In this document: positions 9,838-18,880 of the stretch, one piece after another | Layout of the letters: each line of letters starts with the position of its first letter | How positions within the stretch are numbered: the stretch's first letter is position 1 | Assembly (NCBI GenBank): GCA_028293825.1 | Contig: JAQGNY010000026.1 | Location: forward strand, 62,001 to 126,000 | Source of the DNA: Verrucomicrobiaceae bacterium | Lineage (GTDB): Bacteria; Pseudomonadota; Gammaproteobacteria; Pseudomonadales; CAMLJR01 | Length of the DNA: 64,000 bases | Direction: 5' to 3' | Program-made: the position numbers and the translations under genes | The notes under the pieces: generated by a model | What the model was told of the DNA's origin: nothing | Seen by the model: only the letters and a program-made list of their open reading frames with translations | The model's database searches: none

Positions 9838-10108
9838 AAAAATCAATTCGCTAATTGAACGGAATTTGTAGTGTGTATAACTCACGCCAAAGTTTTCGAT
9901 TAGATGCTTGCTATCAATGCCGTCAACGGAATAATCTCCGTACTCCTTCTATAAAAAATCATCGCTGCTTATAAAAAATTCAATACTGCGCTTATTTGCG
10001 CAGATCAAACTTTTTTTCGCCCAAGTGGGTCCAAATTGCGTTGAGCCGTTTGCGCGGGTGTTGGTTTAGAACCAACCGCGCATCAACACACTAACTGGAG
10101 GGCTGCAC
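9838..10108. other. Intergenic region with hairpins before the Kdo hydroxylase gene
   Basis: No gene is visible. A short hairpin at 9986-10003 (CTGCGC/GCGCAG, loop TTATTT) is followed 7 bases later by a T7 run and could end transcription from the MFS gene. A direct repeat around TATAAAAAAT (near 9951 and 9970) is AT-rich and may hold a promoter. A second hairpin at 10052-10081 pairs GTTGGTT with AACCAAC around TAG, flanked by GCGCG/CGCGC, just before the TGGAGG ribosome-binding site at 10096-10101. Confidence 0.4.
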
Positions 10109-10981
10109 ATGCAGGTTTTATTGGAGTCTTTTATTTCGGCATGGCAAGCGCTGGTCAGCGATGAAGATCGCACGACGCTGATTGATGCACTGGAAGCCGG
10201 CAAAATTTTATATTTTTATTCGCTCGCATTTAGTTTTAGCGATTTCGAGAAAAAGTTTTTATCGCCGCATTGGTTGGATGGCTCGCGCAAAAATATCAGC
10301 CTGCAGGGCGATACCGTGCGCGGCGCGCGCGGCGACGAAAGCGATCTGCAGCAACTTGCGACGATGATGTCGCGCTTCGCAGGCCAGGCGACGCAATTAG
10401 TCCAAACGCTGTTTCCGCAATACGGCGAACAGTTGCGCACGGCCCGAACCAGTTATCGTCCAGCGCGCGTCACTCATCGCAAAGCCTCGTGGCGCAAGGA
10501 TGATTCGCGCCTGCATGTCGATGCGTTTCCCTCACGACCCAGCCATGGCGAGCGCATCTTGCGCGTGTTCACCAACGTGAATCCGCACGGCGAGGCGCGG
10601 GTGTGGCAGGCCGGTGAATCTTTCGCGGACGCGGCCCAGCATTTCCTGCCGCGCATTCGCAAACCGCTGCCCGGATCGGCCGCGCTTATGGCTGCACTCG
10701 GCATCACCAAAGGCAAACGCAGCGAATACGATCACATCATGTTGCACCTGCACGATGAGATGAAGGCGGACAGCGAGTATCAGCGTTGTGCGCAGCAGCA
10801 GCGCATCGAGTTTCCGCCCGGGACGACCTGGGTTTGTTTCAGCGATCAGGTATTGCACGCCGCGCTGGAAGGCCAATATTTGCTGGAGCACACGGTGCAC
10901 GTGCCGGTTTCAGCGCAGCAGCATCCGGAGTGTTCGCCGCTGCATATGCTGGAAAACCTCATCGGCCGACAACTGACGTAA
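10109..10981 (+). CDS. Kdo hydroxylase family protein (KdoO-like dioxygenase)
   Basis: Resembles the Fe(II)/2-oxoglutarate/O2-dependent enzyme that hydroxylates C3 of the outer Kdo sugar in lipid A-Kdo, known from Burkholderia and Yersinia. The protein has 290 residues. The metal-binding HxD is likely in RLHVDAFPSRP near residue 133-141, followed by RILRVFTNVNPHGEARVWQ. A candidate distal His lies in VLHAALEGQYLLEHTVHVP near residue 250. The start ATG at 10109 follows TGGAGG with good spacing. It would act at the cytoplasmic face of the inner membrane after Kdo transfer, consistent with the LpxL-type gene at 2967-3887. The catalytic assignment is from family resemblance and not proven. Confidence 0.85.
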   Translation: MQVLLESFISAWQALVSDEDRTTLIDALEAGKILYFYSLAFSFSDFEKKFLSPHWLDGSRKNISLQGDTVRGARGDESDLQQLATMMSRFAGQATQLVQTLFPQYGEQLRTARTSYRPARVTHRKASWRKDDSRLHVDAFPSRPSHGERILRVFTNVNPHGEARVWQAGESFADAAQHFLPRIRKPLPGSAALMAALGITKGKRSEYDHIMLHLHDEMKADSEYQRCAQQQRIEFPPGTTWVCFSDQVLHAALEGQYLLEHTVHVPVSAQQHPECSPLHMLENLIGRQLT

Positions 10982-11000
10982 CTATTGCCGAGGCAACCTG

Positions 11001-11029
11001 TTGACAATAGTTCTCATTTGCACTAGATT
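11001..11029 (+). promoter_or_regulatory. Sigma70-type promoter overlapped by a Fur-box-like site, upstream of bfd
   Basis: TTGACA at 11001-11006 and TAGATT at 11024-11029 are spaced by 17 bases. The 19-base window 11003-11021 matches the Fur consensus GATAATGATAATCATTATC at 13 of 19 positions and includes TTCTCATTT. The overlap of operator and promoter 30 bases before bfd is what Fur repression of an iron-responsive ferredoxin would need. Confidence 0.65.
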
Positions 11030-11058
11030 TCGTATATCAGCTTTCTTCGGGCTTTCGT

Positions 11059-11271
11059 ATGTACGTCTGTTTGTGCAAAGGCATTACCGATACGCAAATT
11101 CGCACCGCCGTCGCGAGTGGCTTAACGCATTATCGCGAGTTGCGCCTCGCATTGGGTCTAAGCACTCAATGCGGAAAATGCGGGGTGCATGCACGCGAAG
11201 TTTTTCGCGAAGCTGTTCATCCCGAATCGACTCACTCCACGCTTTATTATTCCGCTGCGCAGGTTGTGTAA
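11059..11271 (+). CDS. bfd: Bacterioferritin-associated ferredoxin
   Basis: A 70-residue [2Fe-2S] protein that reduces ferric iron stored in bacterioferritin so it can be mobilised under iron limitation. The four cluster cysteines are visible: C4 and C6 in MYVCLCKG, and C38 and C41 in STQCGKCGVHA, the C-x-C...C-x2-C spacing of the family. The protein then continues through HAREVFREA. A Fur-box promoter lies just upstream (11001-11029), fitting iron-starvation induction. The partner gene bfr follows 109 bases downstream on the same strand. Confidence 0.93.
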   Translation: MYVCLCKGITDTQIRTAVASGLTHYRELRLALGLSTQCGKCGVHAREVFREAVHPESTHSTLYYSAAQVV

Positions 11272-11380
11272 AACAAACGCAATTTGTTTGCATTTATATT
11301 CCGCGTAATAGTTATGTAAGTGTTTGACACACTGGGAAATAGTGCGGAAAATCGCGCCATTCCCCAATGGAGCAAACATT

Positions 11381-11851
11381 ATGAAAGGCGACGCCGCGGT
11401 TATCGATATTCTTAATAAAGTGCTTGGCAATGAATTAGTCGCCATCAATCAATATTTTCTGCACTCGCGCATGTATGGCAATTGGGGTTTGAAAGAACTC
11501 GAATCGCACGAATACCACGAATCTATCGACGAAATGAAACACGCCGATAAATTAATCAAGCGCATTTTATTTCTCGACGGCTTACCCAACCTGCAACACC
11601 TCGGCAAATTGCTGATCGGCGAAAATGTCGAAGAAGTGTTGCGCTGCGATTTGCGTTTGGAACAGCAAGCATTGCCCGATTTGAAAGTGGGCATAGCTCA
11701 CTGCGAAAAAGTCGCCGATTACATCACCCGCGAATTACTCGAAGATATTCTCGAAAGCGAAGAAGAGCACATCGACTGGCTCGAAACGCAACTCAGCTTG
11801 ATCCAACAAATCAGCCTGCAAAACTATCTGCAAAGCAAAATGGGCTCCTGA
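11381..11851 (+). CDS. bfr: Bacterioferritin
   Basis: A haem-containing ferritin that oxidises and stores iron in a 24-mer shell. I start at the ATG at 11381 ([13 protein letters not shown]), because homologues begin there; an upstream in-frame start at 11324 adds 19 non-conserved residues. The 156-residue protein keeps the ferroxidase ligands: E18 in [12 protein letters not shown]51 and H54 in IDEMKHAD, E94 in LRLEQQAL, and E127 and H130 in [12 protein letters not shown]52 in DEMKHAD is the haem ligand. This is the haem-binding type. A possible weak promoter (TTGACA at 11324, GAAAAT 17 bases on) lies upstream, so it may be expressed separately from bfd. Confidence 0.95.
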   Translation: MKGDAAVIDILNKVLGNELVAINQYFLHSRMYGNWGLKELESHEYHESIDEMKHADKLIKRILFLDGLPNLQHLGKLLIGENVEEVLRCDLRLEQQALPDLKVGIAHCEKVADYITRELLEDILESEEEHIDWLETQLSLIQQISLQNYLQSKMGS

Positions 11852-11962
11852 CGCTTTCGCCGCGCGATCAGCTTGATCAGCGCGGCAACCAGCAACTAAT
11901 TTCCACCCACCTGCTCCAATCTTTTCTACACTTCCTGCACTTCCTTTCGGTCGAGGCCGACA

Positions 11963-12418
11963 ATGCCATTCAATAAGCTCACTGTCGGCATCGCACTCTT
12001 TGCGTTTTTACCTATCGCGGCATTTGCCGAACTCGGCGGCGACGTTACCTCAGTACAAAACGATCAGAACCGCCTGCAGGCGGTGCGTCGCGCCACGCTC
12101 AGCAACGGCTACACCGTGCACGAGCTGCAAACCGATAACGGCATTAGTGTTCGCGAGTATGCCTCCACGCAGGGCAAGATTTTCGCGGTGACCTGGGAAG
12201 GGCCATTTTTGCCGGACTTGCAGCAATTGCTCGGTACTTATTTTCCGACCTTCAAAGCGGCAGCCGAGGCACAGCGAGCGACCGGTGCGCGCGGCCCGCT
12301 CGCCGTAACCCAGGATGATTTGGTCGTGCAGTCGGGCGGACATATGCGTGCCTACAGCGGCAAAGCCTACGTCATCAGCTTGATTCCGCCGCAAGTCGCT
12401 ATTGCCGATATTCAGTAA
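11963..12418 (+). CDS. DUF2844 family exported protein
   Basis: A 151-residue protein with a clear signal peptide (KLTVGIALFAFLPIAAFA, cleavage near residue 23) and the DUF2844 pattern: LGGDVTSVQNDQ, VHELQTDNGISVREYAS, KIFAVTWEGPFLPDLQQLLG and GPLAVTQDDLVVQSGGHMR. The function of this family is not known to me. Genes of this family usually sit directly before a DUF3443 gene, as here: its TAA overlaps the next ATG by one base (TAATG). That points to translational coupling and to a joint role in the envelope. Confidence 0.85.
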   Translation: MPFNKLTVGIALFAFLPIAAFAELGGDVTSVQNDQNRLQAVRRATLSNGYTVHELQTDNGISVREYASTQGKIFAVTWEGPFLPDLQQLLGTYFPTFKAAAEAQRATGARGPLAVTQDDLVVQSGGHMRAYSGKAYVISLIPPQVAIADIQ

Positions 12419-13611
12419 TGAGGAATTTATCCGTGCGTTGTCTGCGTCCATTGCTGCTGATTTGTTCGACAGTTTTTTTTACGGCATGTGGCGGCGGGGG
12501 AGGCGGTGGCGGCGGCCATAGCGTTACGGTGACGCCTGCACCCAGCGGCGCCAACGTGCAGGCGATCAGTGTCAACGGCGGACCGGGCGGCAATGTCAAC
12601 TTGCCACTGGTTAGCGTGCAGGTGTGCGAAACCAGCTCCAGCGCTCGCTGCGTCACCATCAATAATATTCTCGTCGATACCGGCTCTTCGGGTTTGCGCG
12701 TGCTCAGTTCAGCGCTTAGCTCCGTGTCTTTGACGGCACAAACAGTGGGCAACAATCCATTATTGGAGTGCGTGAAATTTGTCGATGACTCGCACGCCTG
12801 GGGCGCGATAAAAATTGCCGATGTAAAAATTGGCGGAAAAACGGCGAGCTCCATTCGCATTCAAGCAATCGGCAATCCGCAAGGCATTGTCGAACCCAGT
12901 GTATGCGGAGTCGCAACAGATAATCTCGATACGCTGGACAAGCTCGGCGCCAACGGTATTTTAGGTGTCGGTCAATTCACCGAAGATTGCGGCAGTACCT
13001 GCGCCAACGTGACCAACAACAAGCAATATTTTTCCTGCACTGGATCGAGCTGCGTATCGACATCAGCGCTAACGATTGCGCAAGTGCAAAACCCGGTCGC
13101 TGCATTCGACAGCGACAACAACGGCGTCATCATTCAATTGCCAAGTATTGCTGCAACGGGTGCAGCGAATATCGATGGTTGGCTGATTTTCGGTATCGGC
13201 ACGCAGAGCAACAATACGCTCGGGTCTGAGAAAATTTTTACGCTCGACAACAGCGGTTATATTTCCACGACCTACAAAGGCGACTCGTATCCACATAGCT
13301 TTCTCGACAGCGGTTCCAACGGTTTCTATTTCCCCGACAGCAGCATTCCCAAGTGCATGACCGCCACAGATTTTTACTGCCCAACATCCACATTGAATTT
13401 AAGCGCGACGATCATCGGCGAAAATAATGCGAGCACCACCGTAAACTTTAGTGTGGCCAACGCAGAGTCGTTCGCTAGTACCGTTGCAGCTGTTCCCACC
13501 CTGGCCGGCCCGTATGACGATGGTTTCGACTGGGGTTTACCTTTCTTTATCGGGCGCAAGGTCTATACCGCGTTTGAAAATAATTCGAGTGGCACCTACG
13601 TCGCGTTCTAA
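12418..13611 (+). CDS. DUF3443 family lipoprotein with aspartic-protease-like motifs
   Basis: A 397-residue predicted lipoprotein. The N-terminus has a signal peptide ending in FFTAC, with Cys24 as the likely lipidated residue, followed by a nine-glycine linker. The body has two segments resembling the halves of a pepsin-type aspartic protease: LVDTGSSGLRVLSS near residue 88 and FLDSGSNGFYFPD near residue 298. A Cys-rich stretch (GSTCANVTN, FSCTGSSCVS) suggests disulfides. The DUF3443 family has no established function to my knowledge. Whether it is an active protease is inference; both DSG/DTG motifs are intact. The gene is coupled to the DUF2844 gene by a one-base overlap. Confidence 0.82.
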   Translation: MRNLSVRCLRPLLLICSTVFFTACGGGGGGGGGHSVTVTPAPSGANVQAISVNGGPGGNVNLPLVSVQVCETSSSARCVTINNILVDTGSSGLRVLSSALSSVSLTAQTVGNNPLLECVKFVDDSHAWGAIKIADVKIGGKTASSIRIQAIGNPQGIVEPSVCGVATDNLDTLDKLGANGILGVGQFTEDCGSTCANVTNNKQYFSCTGSSCVSTSALTIAQVQNPVAAFDSDNNGVIIQLPSIAATGAANIDGWLIFGIGTQSNNTLGSEKIFTLDNSGYISTTYKGDSYPHSFLDSGSNGFYFPDSSIPKCMTATDFYCPTSTLNLSATIIGENNASTTVNFSVANAESFASTVAAVPTLAGPYDDGFDWGLPFFIGRKVYTAFENNSSGTYVAF

Positions 13612-13765
13612 ACGAGTCAGCTAAACACGGCCAGCTAGACACAGGTAAAAATGGCTATAGCACACTGCTGGCAATAATCCGCCGCGAGCGTCTATCGCGC
13701 ATTTGCCCGGCAATCCTGAAATAATAAGCGGCTAGCACTTCGCCCCATATCAATCGAGACCGCCG

Positions 13766-15592
13766 ATGAATCCGCATCACCATCAATCCGCCGAGCCATC
13801 CTCATCTAAACGTGTCGCTACCGGGGATTGGCGCGTCGTAAAAGTGTTGCTACCCTATTTGTGGGAATACCGCGTTCGCGTAGTTATCGCGATGACTTTT
13901 TTGATCATCGCCAAACTCGCGAATATTGGCGTGCCGTTGTTGATGAAACAAATTGTCGACAACCTATCGACGACGCAAGCGGTGCTCGCGGTGCCGACCA
14001 CGTTATTACTCACCTATGCATTGCTGCGTCTGTCGTCGACATTTTTTGGCGAAATGCGCGATATCGTTTTCGTGCGCGTCACGCAACGGGCGATGCGCCG
14101 GGTTGCGCTAAATGTATTTCGCCATCTGCACGCGCTCAGTTTGCGTTTTCATCTCGACCGTCAAACCGGCGGCGTATCTCGCGATATCGAACGCGGCACG
14201 CGCGGCATCGCCACGCTGATGAGTTTTATGCTGTTCAGTATTATTCCAACGATTCTCGAAATCGGTTTAGTGTGCGGTTTATTATTTTTTAAATACGATC
14301 ACGTGTTTGCCTTGATCACCTTACTCACGCTAACCATTTATATAAGCACCACGGTCGCGATTACCGAATGGCGCACCGCGCATCGGCGCACGATGAACGA
14401 CATGGATTCGAAGGCCAACACCAAAGCCATCGACTCGCTGCTGAATTATGAAACGGTAAAATATTTCAGCAATGAGAATTACGAAGCCGACCGTTACGAT
14501 AACAATTTACAGCGTTACGAAACTGCCGCCGTTAAAAATGAAACATCGCTCGGCGTTTTGAATTCAGTGCAAAGCGCGGTCATTGCGCTGGCGGTATCGG
14601 TGCTGATGTGGCGCGCGGCAAGCGGTATTGTCGCCGGCAAAATGACGCTCGGCGATTTAGTGATGATCAACGGCCTGTTGGTGCAGTTATATATTCCACT
14701 GAATTTTCTCGGTGTGATGTATCGCGAAATCAAACAAGCATTAACCGATATGGAAAAAATGTTCGGCTTATTGCAGGAACATCGCGAAGTCGAAGACGCA
14801 CCTGGCGCGCTGTCGCTCGATGTCAGCAAAGGTGCTTCGATTCGTTTTGAAAATGTCGATTTCAGTTACGAAAGCAAACGCCAGATTTTGTTCAACGTTA
14901 ATTTCGAAGTAAAGGCGGGAGAAACCATTGCTGTCGTTGGCTCGAGCGGCGCCGGTAAGTCTACGTTATCGCGTTTGCTGTTTCGGTTTTACGATGTAAC
15001 CAGCGGTCGCATTCTTATCGACGATCAGGATATTCGCGCCACGCAGCAAACCAGCGTGCGCTCGGCGCTCGGCATTGTGCCGCAGGACACGGTGCTGTTT
15101 AACGATACGATTTATTACAACATCGCCTACGGCCGCCCTACCGCGACGCGCGATGAAGTCATCGCCGCCGCGAAGGCCGCGCACATTCATAATTTTGTCG
15201 AGCAATTGCCCGATGGCTATAACGCCATGGTTGGCGAGCGCGGCTTAAAATTATCCGGCGGCGAAAAACAACGCGTGGCTATCGCGCGCACTATTCTCAA
15301 ACAACCGTCGATTTTAATTTTCGATGAAGCGACATCGGCGCTCGATTCGAAAACCGAAAAAGCGATTCAAGCCGAGCTGCGAGAAATTTCCGCCGAGCGC
15401 ACCACGTTAATCATCGCGCATCGGCTGTCGACCATCGTCGATGCCGATCAAATACTGGTGATGGAACATGGCCGCATTCTGGAGCGCGGTAATTTTCGTG
15501 AATTGATCGAACACAATGGCAAGTTTGCGGAAATGTGGCGTTTGCAGCAGGAAGAAGATGCGCAGCGCGCGGCGGATATTCGCGCAGCGTAA
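13766..15592 (+). CDS. Atm1/HMT1-type ABC exporter (fused permease-ATPase)
   Basis: A 608-residue half-transporter with a six-helix membrane domain (about residues 25-330) and a C-terminal ATPase. Walker A is GSSGAGKST (about 392-400), the signature LSGGEKQR lies near 496, and Walker B LIFDEATSALDS near 516, followed by the H-loop in LIIAHRLSTI. The permease part resembles mitochondrial and bacterial Atm1 (LIIAKLANIGVPLLMKQIVD; ALNVFRHLHALSLRFHLDRQTGG broken across helices; NYETVKYFSNE). Family members export glutathione-conjugated or thiol-complexed metals and sulfur species. It would act as a homodimer in the inner membrane. The substrate here is not proven. Confidence 0.9.
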   Translation: MNPHHHQSAEPSSSKRVATGDWRVVKVLLPYLWEYRVRVVIAMTFLIIAKLANIGVPLLMKQIVDNLSTTQAVLAVPTTLLLTYALLRLSSTFFGEMRDIVFVRVTQRAMRRVALNVFRHLHALSLRFHLDRQTGGVSRDIERGTRGIATLMSFMLFSIIPTILEIGLVCGLLFFKYDHVFALITLLTLTIYISTTVAITEWRTAHRRTMNDMDSKANTKAIDSLLNYETVKYFSNENYEADRYDNNLQRYETAAVKNETSLGVLNSVQSAVIALAVSVLMWRAASGIVAGKMTLGDLVMINGLLVQLYIPLNFLGVMYREIKQALTDMEKMFGLLQEHREVEDAPGALSLDVSKGASIRFENVDFSYESKRQILFNVNFEVKAGETIAVVGSSGAGKSTLSRLLFRFYDVTSGRILIDDQDIRATQQTSVRSALGIVPQDTVLFNDTIYYNIAYGRPTATRDEVIAAAKAAHIHNFVEQLPDGYNAMVGERGLKLSGGEKQRVAIARTILKQPSILIFDEATSALDSKTEKAIQAELREISAERTTLIIAHRLSTIVDADQILVMEHGRILERGNFRELIEHNGKFAEMWRLQQEEDAQRAADIRAA

Positions 15593-15658
15593 TTGATTCG
15601 CTAAAAATAATTCATCGCGCAAGTGCCGAAAAAATTTACTCAAAAAAAATATCGAAAT

Positions 15659-16387
15659 TTATTCGGCGATAGAGAGCAATAAATCGGCTAATTTTTGCGG
15701 CGCGGAAATCATCGCGTCGTGACCGGTGGCGAGATCGACGTGATTCCAGCTCGGTTGTGTTTTAGCAAAGGTGCGCGATGAATCGGCCTGACGAAAATAC
15801 GGGGCAGTACAATTGATGCAGGTCACTGGCCGCCCGGCGCCAATCGTGTGCGTTAAATCCTGTTTACTGAATAATGTTCTTACTGGCTGCGGCGTTAAAT
15901 TGCGCAGCAAAAATTTAATCTGCGTTTCATCCTTCACGCCAAAAAAATCCATCGGCGGTACCGGCACCGCACCATTGCCGCCGTATTCAGGCAATAAGCT
16001 GCGATAAAAACCCACCACTTCGCTCGGCGCCGCATCGAGCACCGCTCTGCCCGGTTGCAGAATCACGGCATCGAGATAAATTAAATGCCGTATTTTTTCC
16101 GGCACGAGATCGACCACGCCCGTTACCACAGCGCCGCCGAGACTGTGCCCGACGATAATCACATCGGTTAATTTTTCGCGCTCAATCACATCGATGACAT
16201 CGGCGATCAATGCGTTCAAATCCGGATACGTCGACAACATATTTACCCGATCGCCGTGGCCGGGCAGTGTTGGTGTAAATACTCGATGGCCTTGCGCGCG
16301 CAAAATATCGGCGACAAATTGCCAGCACCAACCGCCGTGATAGGCACCGTGGATTAGCAAATAAGTTTTGTAGAGCTCATTGCTCAT
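15659..16387 (-). CDS. Alpha/beta-fold hydrolase, plant-esterase-like
   Basis: A 242-residue serine hydrolase. The oxyanion segment LIHGAYHGGWCWQ is near residue 12. The nucleophile elbow is VGHSLGGAVV with Ser in GHSLGG near residue 81. The end of the protein has HVDLATGHDAMIS with the probable catalytic His near residue 224. The organisation resembles the methyl esterase/hydroxynitrile-lyase branch of alpha/beta hydrolases (HGAYHGGWCW and PTLPGHGDR). No signal peptide is visible, so it should be cytosolic. The substrate is unknown. The gene is convergent with the Atm1-type exporter. Confidence 0.85.
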   Translation of the reverse strand: MSNELYKTYLLIHGAYHGGWCWQFVADILRAQGHRVFTPTLPGHGDRVNMLSTYPDLNALIADVIDVIEREKLTDVIIVGHSLGGAVVTGVVDLVPEKIRHLIYLDAVILQPGRAVLDAAPSEVVGFYRSLLPEYGGNGAVPVPPMDFFGVKDETQIKFLLRNLTPQPVRTLFSKQDLTHTIGAGRPVTCINCTAPYFRQADSSRTFAKTQPSWNHVDLATGHDAMISAPQKLADLLLSIAE

Positions 16388-16404
16388 GGCTAATTATTCT
16401 CGAC

Positions 16405-16539
16405 TCATCGCGGGCAATAGCAATGCGATAGGCACGGTAATTGATACAGCAAATAAATAATATCCGTAATTAAAAATCCGGCCGGACGCTCACTCGACGA
16501 CTGCACAAATTTTAGTGCGTCTTGCGCGCGTTGCCGCAT
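16405..16539 (-). CDS. Possible 44-residue small ORF coupled to the LtaS-like gene
   Basis: Directly after the LtaS-like gene its stop forms TAATG with an ATG that opens a 44-codon frame (MRQRAQDALKFVQSSSER, then a hydrophobic ITDIIYLLYQLP and a Cys-containing end). The overlap is the type used for translational coupling. I do not recognise the product, and the end of the frame is not obviously protein-like. It may be a remnant of a longer gene or a chance frame. Confidence 0.25.
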   Translation of the reverse strand: MRQRAQDALKFVQSSSERPAGFLITDIIYLLYQLPCLSHCYCPR

Positions 16540-18611
16540 TATTTTTTCTCCGCCGCAGCGCGCTCGATATGATCGCCGTGACCGACGCGATTATCCAGCA
16601 ATGCCTGCGTCGCGGTTTGAATATAAGCGCGCATCAGCGTTTGCATCTGTTGTTGATGCTCCGCATCGGTTAACGGAGTTGCTTCCAGATGCGGCAACGT
16701 CGTGTATTTATACAGTCGCGGCGTCGCGTTCGGCGGCTGCACCATAATTGTGTCACCTTCGATAATTGCAGTAGTGCCTTCGCTGCCGGACGGTTTAATA
16801 ATCGCAACGCCGCGATCATCCGGTGCCACCGACAATAAATCGCGGCCCCAGCAATGATGATCGTAATCGCCGCCAAGAATACCCATGATGGTCGGCACCA
16901 CGTCAACTTGCGAGCCGACCACCGAGCGCGTAGCACCATAATTGCGCTGAATATCTTTGCCCCAAATCAACAGTGGAATATGAAAGCGCCACAAATCGAT
17001 ATCGGTAATTTGTTCGCCGCCGCCAAAACCGTGATCGCCTAAAAATACGAATACGGTGTTGTCGAAACCGCCGCGTTGTTTTATCCGATCAAAAAAGACC
17101 CCGAGCGCATAATCGTTGTAGCGCATCGCGGTGAGATGTTCATCGCGCTGACCATTAACCAGCACCGGCTCCACCGGCAATTTCGGCGGCAACGCGTAAG
17201 GCGCGTGATTCGACAAGGTCTGCAACACGACAAAGTACGGTTTGCCACCGTCCTGCAATTTCGCGATTTCTTCATAACCGCGATCGAACATATCTTCGTC
17301 CGACACACCCCAGGTGCGATCGGAAAAACGCGGATTCACAAAATCGTGGCGGCCGATAAAACGCTGCATATTTTGTGCGCGGAAAAATCCGTATTGATTG
17401 TCCCAGGCGAAATCGCCGTTGTAGACATACAGACTTTGATAATTGCGTTCAGCCAATACTTTGGTAATGCCGGAAAAATTATTCGCGCCCTGCGGCTGCT
17501 TCATTAAATATTCGTAGAACGGCAAATTAGGAAAACACGCCATCGTCGCGAACATGCCCTGATGCGTGTGCGTGCCCTGCGAGAAAAAATGATCGAACAA
17601 CAATCCTTCGCGCGCCAGCGCATCGAAACGCGGCGTAATTTTTAACGGATTGCCAAACACGCCGGTGCGTTGCGCGCTGAAACTTTCATCGATAATCAAC
17701 ACCACATTTTGAAAGCCCGGCGGCGTATCGGTAAGACGCGCAGTGACGTGGCGATACAGCGGCAATTGGTCGGGCTGCAATAACGTTTCGCGCGGCATCA
17801 CCCAATTGGCGCGCACCAATGCCAACGCCTCAGCGGGCGGCATTTGTTTCAGCCACGGATTTTTTGTTTTGGCGCCGGATTCCTGCTGCGCCGCTTTTAA
17901 TAATGTGAACGAACCGTTCAACGCCAGATGATTGGTAAATAGATGTTTGGTTTTATACGCGTCGGCCCAGCGCAGCGGCGGACCAGAACGAAAGGTGCCG
18001 CGCGAAGCCGCCGCGGTAACGACAATCAGCATCAATGCAACCAGCACGCGCCGCGAATAATTTTTCACCGGCGCCGGTTGGCGCGTCGCGCGATCGATAC
18101 GCACGATGGCGAATACCGCGAGCACCGTCATCGCGCCGCACAAGGCAAAATAACGCAGCACCGGAAAGCCGTACCACAACATGCTGATGACGGTTTTCGG
18201 ATCTTCTTTGACGTATTGAAAAACCAGACTGTTTAAGCGCGCGTGAAATTCGTGATAAAAATCCAGCTCCAGCGCGGCGAGAAAACTAAACAGCAACGCG
18301 ACCATCGCCAGCCACGTATTACACCAGCCCCGTCGCGATAAACCCTTCGGCAGCAACATCGCCAACACCAACGGCGTCAACGCGTAACAGGTCATGATTA
18401 AATCGAAGCGAAAGCCGATACCGAAGGCGAGTGCAATTTCCTGCAGCGGTATGTCGTTGGTCAGCTCGACGTTGCGCCACAACAGCAGCGCGCGCGACAC
18501 CGCGAACAACACCAAAAAAACCAACGCACTGCCGAACAAATAAATTGTGTCGGCGGCAATGCTGTGACGCTGGCTGGAAAACGAAGACGGGCGCGCTGGC
18601 GAACGAATCAT
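16539..18611 (-). CDS. LtaS-like sulfatase-fold phosphoglycerol transferase
   Basis: A 690-residue inner-membrane enzyme with about five N-terminal membrane helices (residues ~20-200) and a large periplasmic alkaline-phosphatase/sulfatase-fold domain from about residue 300. Key segments are NVVLIIDESFSAQRTGVFG (metal-binding Glu), SQGTHTHQGMFATMACFPN (candidate Thr nucleophile) and FVFLGDHGFGGG (metal-binding Asp-His near the C-terminal third). In Gram-positives LtaS polymerises glycerol phosphate. In Gram-negatives relatives modify periplasmic glucans (OpgB type) or other envelope glycans with phosphoglycerol or phosphoethanolamine. The substrate here is open. It is divergent from xthA across 269 bases. 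Confidence 0.85.
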   Translation of the reverse strand: MIRSPARPSSFSSQRHSIAADTIYLFGSALVFLVLFAVSRALLLWRNVELTNDIPLQEIALAFGIGFRFDLIMTCYALTPLVLAMLLPKGLSRRGWCNTWLAMVALLFSFLAALELDFYHEFHARLNSLVFQYVKEDPKTVISMLWYGFPVLRYFALCGAMTVLAVFAIVRIDRATRQPAPVKNYSRRVLVALMLIVVTAAASRGTFRSGPPLRWADAYKTKHLFTNHLALNGSFTLLKAAQQESGAKTKNPWLKQMPPAEALALVRANWVMPRETLLQPDQLPLYRHVTARLTDTPPGFQNVVLIIDESFSAQRTGVFGNPLKITPRFDALAREGLLFDHFFSQGTHTHQGMFATMACFPNLPFYEYLMKQPQGANNFSGITKVLAERNYQSLYVYNGDFAWDNQYGFFRAQNMQRFIGRHDFVNPRFSDRTWGVSDEDMFDRGYEEIAKLQDGGKPYFVVLQTLSNHAPYALPPKLPVEPVLVNGQRDEHLTAMRYNDYALGVFFDRIKQRGGFDNTVFVFLGDHGFGGGEQITDIDLWRFHIPLLIWGKDIQRNYGATRSVVGSQVDVVPTIMGILGGDYDHHCWGRDLLSVAPDDRGVAIIKPSGSEGTTAIIEGDTIMVQPPNATPRLYKYTTLPHLEATPLTDAEHQQQMQTLMRAYIQTATQALLDNRVGHGDHIERAAAEKK

Positions 18612-18880
18612 TGAGCGACCTAATACGAAGCAAGAGGGAAGGGCGGGTGCGCGGCTGCAACAACGCGGCAGGCGCTAAACGCGCGCGAAATTAACACAGA
18701 ACCGGCAGCGGCGGAATCTGCAATTGTTGCGATCGGCGCGGCGCTTTCGGTTAGCATTCGGAACGGCCCATGAATGCATGGCCAACCCCATATCGGCACA
18801 CGACCAACACTATCACCGTGACATAAACAGTGCCGCTGTACCCAAGGCGCCACAATAGTGAACGCGAGGAAGCCGCATCG

